Assembly: GCF_000376825.1 (NCBI RefSeq)
Contig: NZ_AQXW01000004.1
Span: 682,001-746,000, forward strand
Source: Demetria terragena DSM 11295
Lineage (GTDB): Bacteria > Actinomycetota > Actinomycetes > Actinomycetales > Dermatophilaceae
DNA length: 64,000 bases
Reading direction: 5' to 3'
The notes beneath the pieces were generated by a model. The model was given only the letters and a program-made list of their open reading frames with translations. It was not told the DNA's origin and did not search any database. This document shows positions 23,686-32,558 of this stretch, one piece after another. Position 1 is the stretch's first letter. Every line of letters starts with the position of its first letter. Position numbers and translations under genes: made by a program.

Positions 23686-26541
23686 CTACCCCGCCACGAT
23701 GCTGACCAGTTTGGGAGCACGCACGATCACCTTGCGTATCGCCTTGTCTCCCAGGGAGATCTGCACCCGCTCATGGGCTAGCGCCGCCGCCTCCAGGTCC
23801 GCGTCGGAGATATCTGGAGCGACCTCGATCCGAGCGCGCACCTTGCCCTGGATCTGGACGACGCAGGTCACCGTCTCGGCCACCAGCCACTGCTCCTGCG
23901 GTTCAGGGAAGGACGCGAAAGCCACCGAGCCTTCGTGGCCGAGCCGCTGCCACAGCTCCTCGGCCATGTGCGGAGCCAACGGTGAGACCATCGTGACAAT
24001 CGCCTCAGCGACCTCCCGTGGAACGGAATCCGCCTGGGTCAGCGCGTTATTCAACTCGGTGATCTTTGCGACCGCCGTGTTAAATCGCAGCTCGTCATAG
24101 TCGTCGCGCACACCGGCGATCGTGGTGTGCAGCAACCGATTGAGGGCGTCGCCCGGGGCGGCGTCAACGACCCGCAACTCGCCAGTGGACTCATCGACCA
24201 GGTTGCGCCAGATGCGCTGCAAGAACCGTTGTGACCCCACCACAGCACGGGTCTCCCAGGCGCGTGACTGGTCCAGCGGCCCCATCGACATCTCGTAAAC
24301 CCGGAAGGTATCGGCTCCGTACTGGTCGCACATTTCGTCCGGGGTCACGACGTTTTTCAGCGACTTGCCCATCTTGCCGTATTCACGGGTGACGGCCTGG
24401 CCGTTCCAGGTCCAGCTCTCCCCGTCCTCGCCGACCTCAACTTCGGTTGCAGGCACCGGCTGCCCTCGGTGGTCGCGAAAGGCGAAGGCCTGTACGTAGC
24501 CATGGATGAATAGCCGTCGGAAGGGCTCCTCTGAGGACACAAAGCCCAGGTCGTGCAACACCTTGTGCCAGAAACGCGAATACAGCAGGTGCAGCACCGC
24601 GTGCTCGGCGCCGCCGATGTAAAAATCAACGCCACCGGGGTCGTTGGCCACGCCCTCGCCTTCACCTCGGCCGGGACCCATCCAGTAGTTCTCGACGTCC
24701 GGATCGACCACTCGCTCGTGATTGCCAGCATCGGTGTATCGCAGCTCATACCAACACGATCCGGCCCAGTTGGGCATGGTGTCGGTCTCACGGCGGTACG
24801 TCTTGCGGCCCTCCCCCAGGTCCAACTCGACCTCGACCCACTCGGTGGCTCGGGACAGCGGGGACTCCGGCTCGGACTGCGCATCGTCCGGTTCGTAGGT
24901 CTTTGGCGAGTAGTCCGCGACCTCAGGCAACTCGACCGGCAACTGATCATCCGGGACGGCATGGGCGTGTCCGTGCTCGTCATAAACGATCGGGAACGGT
25001 TCACCCCAGTAGCGCTGGCGACTGAACAACCAGTCACGCAACTTGTAGGTGACCGTGCCGTGCCCGGCATTGTCCTTCTCAAGCAACTCAATGACTGCGG
25101 ACTTGGCTTCGTCAATCTCCATGCCATTCAACGAGATTCGCTCATTGGCGGAGTTGATGATCGCTCCTGGCCCGGTGTAGGCAGTGTTCTCGTCGTGATC
25201 CTCCGGCGGCTGGACCGTCCGTACGTGCGGCAGGTCGTACTTCGCCGCGAAGTCCCAGTCGCGCTCGTCTTCCCCCGGCACCGCCATGATCGCGCCAGTG
25301 CCATAGCCCATCAGGACATAGTCCGCGGTAAACACCGGAACCGGTTGTCCCGTGACGGGATTCGTCGCGAAGATGCCGGTGAAGACACCCGACTTCTGCT
25401 TGTCATCAATCTGGCGGTCCCGCTCAGACTTGCGTGAAGCTGCCCGCTGATAGTCACCCACCGCCTCGGCCGGTGTCGCGGCGCCCCCAGTCCACGCCGC
25501 CTTGGTCCCAGTCGGCCACGCGGCAGGGACCGCACTCTCCAAGATCGGGTGCTCCGGAGCGACCACCATGAAGGTCGCGCCAAAGATCGTGTCGGGACGC
25601 GTGGTGAAGACCTCCAGGCCCGCGCCACCATCAGTGGAATCCACCGCGAATGTCAGTGCCGCTCCATGAGACCGACCGATCCAGTTGCGCTGCATCGTCT
25701 TGATCGACTCCGGCCACGCGACCCGGTCCAGGTCGTCCGTCAGCCGATCGGCATATGCGGTGATCCGCATCATCCATTGCGACAGGTCGCGCCGGAAGAC
25801 GGGCATATCGCCGCGCTCGGTCAGACCCTCGTTGGTGACCTCTTCGTTCGCCACGACAGTGCCCAGGCCCGGGGCCCAGTTAACGGGAACCTTGCGCTTG
25901 TAGGCCAACCGACGAGAGTCGATGGCATCGACTCGCTCGGCCTCGCCCAACTCAGTCCAGGGGCGCCCGTCGGGCGTGGCGACCTCACCGCTGGCGTACG
26001 CCTGCTCCAACTCACCGATCGGACGAGCCTTGCCCACTCGCTCGTCGAACCAGGCGTTGAAGATCTGGAGAAAAATCCACTGCGTCCAACGGTAGTAGTC
26101 CGGGTCAGTGGTCGCGATCCGACGACGCTGATCGTAGGACAGGCCCAGTTGACGCAGCTGACGCTTGAATGCGGTGATGTTCTGCTCGGTGGTCTTGCGT
26201 GGATGCTGTCCCGTCGCAACAGCGTGCTGCTCGGCGGGGAGGCCGAAGGCATCGAATCCCTGGGTGAAGAGAACGTGGAATCCACGGGTGCGCAGGTAAC
26301 GCGCATAGACATCAGAGGCGATGTACGGCAGCGGGTGGCCGACGTGCAGGCCCGCTCCACTGGGGTAGGAAAACATGTCTTGCACCATGCGCTTGGGGCG
26401 CTCGGCCACCCCTGCCTCACCCCATGGGCCGCTTGGGTTGGCGACCTCAAAGGTTCGATCCTCTTCCCACCGGTCCTGCCAGCGCTTCTCGATGGCGTTG
26501 GCGAACTCAGGCGTATAGCGGTGCGCGGGAATGTCAGGCAT
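23686..26541 (-). CDS. leuS: leucyl-tRNA synthetase
   Basis: Class I synthetase that charges tRNA-Leu, 951 residues. The HIGH motif appears as GLHVGHPLPY near residue 53, the CP1 editing domain has the threonine-rich segment VFTTRPDTIFGATF, and the KMSKS loop reads KMGKSLKNVVTPDE, a variant form. The ATG at 26541 has GAGGA upstream and matches the family N-terminus (RYTPEFANAIEKRWQDRWEE). The upstream 170 nt hold a -10 box, an 8-codon ORF with a Leu codon, a hairpin and a terminator, so transcription attenuation is plausible. Confidence 0.97.
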   Translation of the reverse strand: MPDIPAHRYTPEFANAIEKRWQDRWEEDRTFEVANPSGPWGEAGVAERPKRMVQDMFSYPSGAGLHVGHPLPYIASDVYARYLRTRGFHVLFTQGFDAFGLPAEQHAVATGQHPRKTTEQNITAFKRQLRQLGLSYDQRRRIATTDPDYYRWTQWIFLQIFNAWFDERVGKARPIGELEQAYASGEVATPDGRPWTELGEAERVDAIDSRRLAYKRKVPVNWAPGLGTVVANEEVTNEGLTERGDMPVFRRDLSQWMMRITAYADRLTDDLDRVAWPESIKTMQRNWIGRSHGAALTFAVDSTDGGAGLEVFTTRPDTIFGATFMVVAPEHPILESAVPAAWPTGTKAAWTGGAATPAEAVGDYQRAASRKSERDRQIDDKQKSGVFTGIFATNPVTGQPVPVFTADYVLMGYGTGAIMAVPGEDERDWDFAAKYDLPHVRTVQPPEDHDENTAYTGPGAIINSANERISLNGMEIDEAKSAVIELLEKDNAGHGTVTYKLRDWLFSRQRYWGEPFPIVYDEHGHAHAVPDDQLPVELPEVADYSPKTYEPDDAQSEPESPLSRATEWVEVELDLGEGRKTYRRETDTMPNWAGSCWYELRYTDAGNHERVVDPDVENYWMGPGRGEGEGVANDPGGVDFYIGGAEHAVLHLLYSRFWHKVLHDLGFVSSEEPFRRLFIHGYVQAFAFRDHRGQPVPATEVEVGEDGESWTWNGQAVTREYGKMGKSLKNVVTPDEMCDQYGADTFRVYEMSMGPLDQSRAWETRAVVGSQRFLQRIWRNLVDESTGELRVVDAAPGDALNRLLHTTIAGVRDDYDELRFNTAVAKITELNNALTQADSVPREVAEAIVTMVSPLAPHMAEELWQRLGHEGSVAFASFPEPQEQWLVAETVTCVVQIQGKVRARIEVAPDISDADLEAAALAHERVQISLGDKAIRKVIVRAPKLVSIVAG

Positions 26542-26605
26542 GGATTCCGTCCTCGGAGAGCTTTCGTGCGTCAAATGTGCCGTGGTCGGGCGCGGGCTCA
26601 CCCAT

Positions 26606-26634
26606 GAGAAAACCCCCCGGCATTCGAGGGGTTT
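26606..26634 (-). terminator. intrinsic terminator in the leuS leader (possible attenuator)
   Basis: Read on the minus strand, AAACCCC and GGGGTTT form a stem around a 12-nt interior, followed by TTTTCTC. It lies 65 nt before the leuS start and after its likely promoter, so it would stop transcription before leuS. Confidence 0.6.
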
Positions 26635-26635
26635 G

Positions 26636-26665
26636 CCGCGTTGAGGCCCGGATTGGTCAACGCGG
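26636..26665 (-). promoter_or_regulatory. hairpin in the leuS leader
   Basis: CCGCGTTGA (26657-26665) pairs perfectly with TCAACGCGG (26636-26644), a 9-bp stem that begins directly after the stop codon of the tiny leader ORF and ends next to the terminator. A ribosome stalled in the leader would cover its first arm. Confidence 0.55.
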
Positions 26666-26692
26666 CTACGGAAGCTGCTGTTCGTGGTGCAT
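26666..26692 (-). CDS. candidate 8-residue leader peptide of leuS
   Basis: ATG-initiated ORF encoding MHHEQQLP, with the one Leu codon CTT, uncommon in this genome, at position 7. The ATG lies 7 nt after a -10 hexamer, so it would be translated without a leader. A single Leu codon is weak for attenuation; the case rests on the layout (leaderless ORF, hairpin, terminator, leuS). Confidence 0.4.
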   Translation of the reverse strand: MHHEQQLP

Positions 26693-26699
26693 GACGCCT

Positions 26700-26705
26700 A
26701 GATTA
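26700..26705 (-). promoter_or_regulatory. -10 hexamer of the leuS leader
   Basis: TAATCT on the minus strand, 7 nt before the leader ATG. No clear -35 element is visible. Confidence 0.5.
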
Positions 26706-26760
26706 GCGCAGGCCCCCGGGTGAGGAACGGGCACGCCGCGGGAGGTGTCCAGACATGACT

Positions 26761-26793
26761 CGGCCGCCGCCTCGCATCGCGAGGTGGCGGCCG
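26761..26793 (-). terminator. hairpin terminator after rpsT
   Basis: A 15-bp GC-rich stem with one non-Watson-Crick position (CGGCCGCC..CCTCGC / GCGAGG..GGCGGCCG) and a 3-nt loop starts 22 nt after the rpsT stop. No T-tract. Confidence 0.7.
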
Positions 26794-26815
26794 TTGTCAG
26801 ATCTGGGACTCGAGC

Positions 26816-27076
26816 TCAGATCTTGTTGAGCTGCTTGGCCATTGCCGACTTCTTGTTGGCGGCCTGGTTCTTGTGAATGACACCCTTGCTCACGGCCTTG
26901 TCCAACTTCTTGGACGCGGTGGTGAGGGCCTCAGTCGCCTGTGTCTTGTCTCCGGTGGCGGCAGCCTCCCGGAACTTACGGATCCACGTACGCAGTTCGG
27001 CCTTGTAGGCACGGTTGCGCTCAGTACGGATCGCGTTGGTCTTGATCCGCTTCATCTGCGACTTGATGTTTGCCAC
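26816..27076 (-). CDS. rpsT: 30S ribosomal protein S20
   Basis: Primary-binding small-subunit protein that contacts 16S rRNA. The 86 residues are basic and helical with the family pattern [20 protein letters not shown] at the start and [19 protein letters not shown] at the end. The start is the GTG at 27076 (read as Met), with GAAAGAG upstream. A longer frame upstream is spurious. It is a single-gene unit bounded by its own terminator, between holA and leuS. Confidence 0.97.
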   Translation of the reverse strand: MANIKSQMKRIKTNAIRTERNRAYKAELRTWIRKFREAAATGDKTQATEALTTASKKLDKAVSKGVIHKNQAANKKSAMAKQLNKI

Positions 27077-27260
27077 GAAAACTCTTTCTCGGTGTACGTC
27101 AGTGTCAGTGAGGGCGTTCCTTCGCTCGCTCGGATGAGGGGTGGGGATCCCAGGCGATGAACGAAGCGAAAATACTGGTGCGAGCACCCCAGCCGCGGGC
27201 GCACGCAGGCCATCACGGTAACAGTGCAGCGACCTGTGCCCCAAAACGACGAGAAAGCCG

Positions 27261-28214
27261 CTACCCGGCTTGGCGCTGCCGGGTGATCTCCAGGACGACT
27301 CGCTCGACGGCGTACACCGGGTCACGGCCACCGCCTTTGACGTCGAAGTCGGCTGCGGCGACCGCTTGAATGGCCCGTCCGAGGCGCTCACCGTCCCACC
27401 CACGCGAGGCCGCGCGCGCCCGATCAACTTGCCAGGGCGCCATGCCCAGATCTTTTGCGAGATCGACCGAACGGCTCCGACCAGCGCTGGCGACGCGGGC
27501 AATCTGTCGCAGTTGGCTGGCAAGCACCGCCACCACGGGAACCGGGTCCAGTCCACTGGCAAGCGCGTGACGCAGCAACCTCAGCGCCTCGGCGGTGTCG
27601 CCCGCAATGGCCGCATCAGCGACGCGGAACCCCGTCGCTTCGACCTTGCCACCGTGATAGCGGCCCACGAGTGCTTCGTCGATGAGCCCCTCGGTGTCAT
27701 CGACCAATTGCTCGCACGCTCGGGCCAACTCGCGCAAGTCTTTGCCGACGGCTTCCAGGAGGGCCCGCACGGCATCCGGGGTCGCCTTGCGCCCTCGGGA
27801 GCGGAACTCATGGGTCACGAACGCGCTCTTGTCCCGTTCGGATTTAATCGCTGGCGCCTGCACGACGCGCGCCTGCGCCTTCTTGAGGACGTCCAGCGCT
27901 CGTTTGCCGCGCTGCCCCCCTTTATGCAGAACAATCAGCATCCCGTCGATGCCCTGCTGGACCAACTTCACGATGTCCTCGATGAGCTCGTCGGTGCCCT
28001 CATCAAGGCCTCGCACCACGACGACCTTCGTGCCACCAAACAAACTGGGGCTGGTGTGAATGATCAAACTGCCGGCCTCATAGGTCCGGCCGTCCAGCCT
28101 GATGACCTCCGCCTGAGCGTCTTCCTGCTTGGCGGCCGCGACCGCCTCGGCAAGGGCACGCTCGGCCAACACCTGCTCAGGCCCCGTGATGAGCACAAGG
28201 TGCGGAAGACTCAT
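27261..28214 (-). CDS. holA: DNA polymerase III subunit delta
   Basis: Clamp-loader subunit that opens the beta sliding clamp. The 317 residues show the delta pattern: [16 protein letters not shown] near the start, [17 protein letters not shown], the middle helical domain, and C-terminal [17 protein letters not shown]. The Walker motif is lost, as is normal for delta. The ATG at 28214 has no strong Shine-Dalgarno; the frame extends further but without homology. It sits 34 nt downstream of dinG. Confidence 0.93.
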   Translation of the reverse strand: MSLPHLVLITGPEQVLAERALAEAVAAAKQEDAQAEVIRLDGRTYEAGSLIIHTSPSLFGGTKVVVVRGLDEGTDELIEDIVKLVQQGIDGMLIVLHKGGQRGKRALDVLKKAQARVVQAPAIKSERDKSAFVTHEFRSRGRKATPDAVRALLEAVGKDLRELARACEQLVDDTEGLIDEALVGRYHGGKVEATGFRVADAAIAGDTAEALRLLRHALASGLDPVPVVAVLASQLRQIARVASAGRSRSVDLAKDLGMAPWQVDRARAASRGWDGERLGRAIQAVAAADFDVKGGGRDPVYAVERVVLEITRQRQAG

Positions 28215-28248
28215 AGGTGAAGCCTGCCACGCAGGACTGACAGCGTGC

Positions 28249-30420
28249 TCAGGACTCCAGTGAGATCTGCAGTTGGTCGGCCCGCGCCGCAACGTCCTCG
28301 GGCGACATCTCCAGGTGATCAGCGACCTCGGCCAACGTCAGGCCCATGTCGGCTCCGTCGCGCAGTTCCTCGTCGGCCTCGTCGTTCCAGGCGGCGCCAG
28401 GCGTCGGGACCTCTGTCGGTGGGTGGTCGGCACGGGTGCCTGCCAAGCCGCGCAGGGCAGGCGCCTCGACGCCCACGATGGGCGCCGCGGTCTGGTCGAG
28501 GCGTCCTAGCGCCTTCAACACCAGAGTGCGATCCGTCGTCGGCCAAAACGGCGGAAGCGAGCGCTGCAAAAACCCCGCATATCGCGCGGTCATCATGCGC
28601 GAGTCAAGGAAGGCGACCACGCCGCGATCGCTCGACCGGCGTACGAGTCGACCCGCGCCCTGCGCAAGTCGAAGGGCCGCGTGGGTCGCCGACACCGCCA
28701 TGAAACCGTTCCCGCCCATCTTGGCGATGGCCTGGGAGCGCGCCGAGGCCAGGGGATCATCCGGCCGGGGGAACGGGATGCGGTCGACGATGACCAGCTG
28801 ACATGCGGATCCGGGTACGTCGACCCCCTGCCACAACGACATCGTGCCGAATAGACAGGTCGCTGCGTCACTGGCGAACTCGCGTACCAGTGTTGGCAAT
28901 TGGTCATCGCCCTGACACAGAACGGGAATGTCGTCGCCGAAACGATGTCGCATTTCTTCGGCCGCGGCCTCGGCAGCGCGGCGCGAGGAGAACAGGCCGA
29001 GGGTTCGGCCACCTGCCGCGCGGATGAGGGCTTCGATCTCATCCATGGTTTGCGGCGCCATCCCATCGCGGCCAGGCGCCGGGAGGTGCTGCGCGACATA
29101 GGCCATGGCCTGCTGTGGGTAGTCAAAGGGTGAACCCACATCGAGTCCCTGGTAGGCGGGCCCACCCTCGCCCCGTAGCCCGAGCTGGCCGGCGACGGCG
29201 TCGAATGACCCTCCGAGTTCCAAGGTCGCAGACGTCAGCACGATGGTCCGGTCACCAAAAAGCTTGTCGCGCAACAACATGGCCACGCTCATGGGTGCGA
29301 CCCGCAACGACTGGCCGCGGCGCTGGTCCTGGGACAGCCAGGTCACGTCGAGCTCGCGTTGCTCCAGGATGCGTTCGGCGTGATCGAAAATCTCATCGAC
29401 CGCTGCGCGAGCGACCTGGCGTCCGGCGTCGTTTTCCGCGGCGCTGCTCGGCTTGAGCTCACTCTGCAGGTCCCGCGCACAATCACGAACATGTGCAAGC
29501 GCGTCAGCCAGTGCATCCGGAAGCCCCATGAGCCGACCCTCGGTGAGGCCCTGCATGGTCTGCTCGAGCCCTTCGCCAGCGTCGGTCAGGGCGTCGGTCT
29601 GCGCCATCCGGCCCACCCGTTTGGCAGCACCGTTGATCATTCCGGACGACATCTCGTCCGTGACCGTTGAGGTGACCCGGTCCACCAGTTCGTGCGCCTC
29701 ATCGACCACCAACAAGTCATGCTCCGGGAGCATCTGGCGACCTTCGAACGCATCAATGGCCATGAATGCATGGTTGGTCACCACGATGTCGACGTCCTTG
29801 GCAGCCGCTCGCGCTTCCTCGACGAAGCACTCCCCCACCATCGGGCACTTGTTGCCGAGGCACTCTTGCGCTGACACCGAAACCTGGCGCCAGGCGCGTT
29901 CGGAAACCCCGGGAACGAGCTCATCGCGGTCACCGGACTCCGTCTCCTGTGCCCACTCGCGCAGCCGAACCACTTCCTGGCCCAGCTTGCCTGCGGCGGC
30001 GTCCACGTCTCCGACGGAGAACAGGCCCTCTTCCTCTGGGTAGCCACCGGCAAGTTTGTGTTTGCACACGTAATTGCGTCGGCCTTTGACCAGTGCGTAG
30101 GTCGGGCGCCGGTCGAGCAACGGCTGGAGTGCCGAGGCGATCCGGGGTAGGTCCCGGTCCACGATCTGCGCTTGGAGGGCGAGGGTCGCCGTCGCCACCA
30201 CCGAGGGTCGACCTTGAGCTTGTGCGTGGGCGATCGCAGGAACCAAATAGGCCAGTGACTTTCCGGTCCCCGTGCCTGCCTGGACGAGGAGGTGCTCCCC
30301 ACTTTTCGTGGAGGCCTCCACGGCGTGAGCCATCTGCACCTGACCCGGCCGTTCGCTACCACCAACGCCTGCAACCGAGGCATGAATCAACTCATCAAGG
30401 GCGGGCGACGGCATGCTCAT
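28249..30420 (-). CDS. dinG: ATP-dependent DNA helicase, DinG family
   Basis: XPD-like iron-sulfur superfamily 2 helicase, 723 residues. Walker A is GTGTGKS (49-55), the four Fe-S cysteines are C119, C187, C192 and C198 (YVCKHK, then ECLGNKCPMVGECF), and the Walker B box is DEAH (240-243). C-terminal motifs include MSLWQGVDVPG and a final arginine-finger region, QGAGRLVRRSSDRG. In E. coli DinG is SOS-induced and unwinds R-loops; no clear LexA box was seen upstream here. The ATG at 30420 is chosen over a longer frame; an ATG two codons later is possible. Confidence 0.95.
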   Translation of the reverse strand: MSMPSPALDELIHASVAGVGGSERPGQVQMAHAVEASTKSGEHLLVQAGTGTGKSLAYLVPAIAHAQAQGRPSVVATATLALQAQIVDRDLPRIASALQPLLDRRPTYALVKGRRNYVCKHKLAGGYPEEEGLFSVGDVDAAAGKLGQEVVRLREWAQETESGDRDELVPGVSERAWRQVSVSAQECLGNKCPMVGECFVEEARAAAKDVDIVVTNHAFMAIDAFEGRQMLPEHDLLVVDEAHELVDRVTSTVTDEMSSGMINGAAKRVGRMAQTDALTDAGEGLEQTMQGLTEGRLMGLPDALADALAHVRDCARDLQSELKPSSAAENDAGRQVARAAVDEIFDHAERILEQRELDVTWLSQDQRRGQSLRVAPMSVAMLLRDKLFGDRTIVLTSATLELGGSFDAVAGQLGLRGEGGPAYQGLDVGSPFDYPQQAMAYVAQHLPAPGRDGMAPQTMDEIEALIRAAGGRTLGLFSSRRAAEAAAEEMRHRFGDDIPVLCQGDDQLPTLVREFASDAATCLFGTMSLWQGVDVPGSACQLVIVDRIPFPRPDDPLASARSQAIAKMGGNGFMAVSATHAALRLAQGAGRLVRRSSDRGVVAFLDSRMMTARYAGFLQRSLPPFWPTTDRTLVLKALGRLDQTAAPIVGVEAPALRGLAGTRADHPPTEVPTPGAAWNDEADEELRDGADMGLTLAEVADHLEMSPEDVAARADQLQISLES

Positions 30421-30576
30421 CAGCCTATTCGCTGAACCCACCTCACACCGAGGACGCCCCACGGCGTGTGGACAACTCCCGTCTATCCTCCTGATGGTTG
30501 CCAGTCGCGACCCATCCGCCGACTGCGCGTCTCCGAACTACCCGCTGAGTCCAGTGACATGCCCAAGGAGCCGTTC

Positions 30577-31845
30577 ATGCCAAACCCAACCCGCGTCGCC
30601 GTCATCGGCAGTGGGGTGTCTGGCCTTGTCGCCGCCTATGTGCTGTCCCGCACCCACGCGGTGACCCTTTATGAGGCGGACGTCCGCGCGGGCGGCCATA
30701 GCCATACCCACGACGTCACACTGGGATCGCAGACCCTCCAGATCGATAGCGGATTCATCGTCCACAACGACCGCACCTACCCCACGCTGCTACGCCTGTT
30801 TGCTGAACTCGACGTGCCCACCCAAGCCACTGACATGTCGATGTCGGTATGGCACGAGCGCGACCGAATCTCCTACGCCGGCGGCCGCGGAGCCAGCGGG
30901 ATTTTTGCCGATCCGCGCACTGTGACCAGGCCCGCCTACCTGCGCATGTTGCGGGACGTACGCCGGTTCCACCAGGCCGCCCGTACCTTCTTGGACGGCG
31001 ACAGCGGAGCCAACCCTGACACTTCCCTGCGAGACTGGCTGGCACCCCAGAAGTTCTCGTCAGCCTTCACTGAGTGGTTCATCCAGCCCTTGGTCGCCGC
31101 CGTGTGGTCGTGCGATCCCGAGCACTCACTGGACTATCCCGCACGGTCCCTCCTGACCTTCCTGGATCACCACGGGATGCTGACCGTGACCGGTTCACCC
31201 ACGTGGCGCACCGTCGTCGGTGGTTCTCGCGTTTATGTCGACCGTGTCCTGGCTCATATCGACGAAGTGAAGTTGTCGACCCCTGTCGCCAGCGTGCGCC
31301 GTACCGCCTCTGGCGTCGAGGTCACCGCTCGCGATGGCCACACCGCCGAATACGCCGCCGCGGTCGTCGCCACTCACCCACACCAAGCACTGTCGATGTT
31401 GGCGGAACCAACAGCGAGCGAGCAGGCCGTGCTGGGCGCCATCACCTACTCGGTCAACCAGGCACAGTTACACACCGACGACTCGGTCCTTCCACGGCGC
31501 CGCGGCGCCCGCGGGTCGTGGAACTACCTCATCCCCAAGACCCCGACCGACGGCGTCCTCGTCAGCTATGACCTCACCCGACTAATGCGGTTGCCGAGCC
31601 CGGACGGGAAGCGAGTTCTGGTGACTCTCAATGGTTCTCGTCGGATAGACCCAGATCGGGTGATCGCTGAGATGACCTATGAGCACCCGCTCTACACCAC
31701 CGAATCAGTCGCGGCGCAACAAAAACTCCCCGGACTTTCCGACGACCGCATTGCGTTTGCCGGCGCCTACCACGGGTGGGGCTTCCACGAGGATGGTGCG
31801 CTGTCCGGGCTGCGTGCCGCGGAGCGACTTGGCGGCGCCTGGTGA
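30577..31845 (+). CDS. FAD-dependent amine-oxidase-like oxidoreductase (COG2907 type) of a lipid operon
   Basis: A 422-residue flavoprotein with N-terminal FAD fold VAVIGSGVSGLVAAYVLSR, followed by VTLYEADVRAGGHSHTHDV, and GAYHGWGFHEDG at the end. This is the phytoene-desaturase/amine-oxidase-like family found beside DUF1365 and cyclopropane synthase genes in many bacteria. It may be a fatty-acyl desaturase acting on methylated lipids, as UfaD does in furan fatty acid synthesis, but that is inference. AAGGAG lies 6 nt before the ATG at 30577. Its stop overlaps the next start (GTGA), so translation is coupled. Confidence 0.85.
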   Translation: MPNPTRVAVIGSGVSGLVAAYVLSRTHAVTLYEADVRAGGHSHTHDVTLGSQTLQIDSGFIVHNDRTYPTLLRLFAELDVPTQATDMSMSVWHERDRISYAGGRGASGIFADPRTVTRPAYLRMLRDVRRFHQAARTFLDGDSGANPDTSLRDWLAPQKFSSAFTEWFIQPLVAAVWSCDPEHSLDYPARSLLTFLDHHGMLTVTGSPTWRTVVGGSRVYVDRVLAHIDEVKLSTPVASVRRTASGVEVTARDGHTAEYAAAVVATHPHQALSMLAEPTASEQAVLGAITYSVNQAQLHTDDSVLPRRRGARGSWNYLIPKTPTDGVLVSYDLTRLMRLPSPDGKRVLVTLNGSRRIDPDRVIAEMTYEHPLYTTESVAAQQKLPGLSDDRIAFAGAYHGWGFHEDGALSGLRAAERLGGAW

Positions 31846-32558
31846 CACCGACACCCGTACTCACGACCGTCCGGCACACGCGGACCGCGCCCATTCGACA
31901 CGACTTCAGTTATCCCGGGTGTAGTTGGTTGATCGATCCGGCTCGGGTCGACTCCTTGCCCTTATGGACCCGACCGTTCGTCAGTTTTCGGGCGAAGGAT
32001 CACCTCGGAGACCCTGAGCAGGACTGGCATACAAACGTGGTGTCGTTCGCCCGCGAACGCGGCGTCGACCTCACCCACGGACGGATGGTGGCCCTCACCG
32101 GAGCGCGCACCCTCGGCCATGTCTTCAATCCGCTGACGGTCTATTGGTGTTGGGACGCCGAGGAGTCGCTTGCCTGCGTGATCGCCGAAGTGCACAACAC
32201 CTACGGCGAGCGCCACGCCTACCTCGTGCGACCGGATGATCGAGCCCGAGCAGAGGTCGACAAGGCCTTCTATGTTTCCCCGTTCAATGACACCTCGGGC
32301 TATTACTCGATGTCCCTTCCACCCCCTGACGACACCGTCGATGTACGCATCACCCTGCACCGCGACGGCGCACCGCCATTCGTCACCAGGTGGCAGGGCC
32401 GCCGCGCAACCCGCCGCGATGTCGGTCGGATTTTGCTCCGCCTGCCGCTAGCCCCTCATCTGGTATCCCTGCGCATCCGGCGCCACGGGATCGTGCTGTG
32501 GCTACGCGGCCTCACCATCCAACCTCGTCCGCCCCACCTCCCCCAGGAGCCAGCATGA
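31842..32558 (+). CDS. DUF1365 family protein
   Basis: A 238-residue DUF1365 protein. Recognisable segments are VRHTRTAPIRHDFSYP at the start, LGHVFNPLTVYWCWD, VIAEVHNTYGERHAY and VDKAFYVSPFNDTSGYY. The biochemical role of the family is unknown; it is nearly always next to the FAD oxidoreductase and cyclopropane synthase, as here, which suggests a helper role in fatty-acid modification. The GTG at 31842 overlaps the upstream stop; its own end overlaps the next ATG by 4 nt. Confidence 0.92.
   Translation: MTPTPVLTTVRHTRTAPIRHDFSYPGCSWLIDPARVDSLPLWTRPFVSFRAKDHLGDPEQDWHTNVVSFARERGVDLTHGRMVALTGARTLGHVFNPLTVYWCWDAEESLACVIAEVHNTYGERHAYLVRPDDRARAEVDKAFYVSPFNDTSGYYSMSLPPPDDTVDVRITLHRDGAPPFVTRWQGRRATRRDVGRILLRLPLAPHLVSLRIRRHGIVLWLRGLTIQPRPPHLPQEPA

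Noticed and set aside
26606-26720. T-box riboswitch before leuS
   Set aside because: The conserved T-box sequence (AGGGTGGNACCGCG type) is not present; the leader is better described as a short ORF, hairpin and terminator.
30469-30477. Single DnaA-type 9-mer (TGTGGACAA) before the lipid operon
   Set aside because: A lone 9-mer without a partner at fixed spacing; too likely by chance to support a claim.
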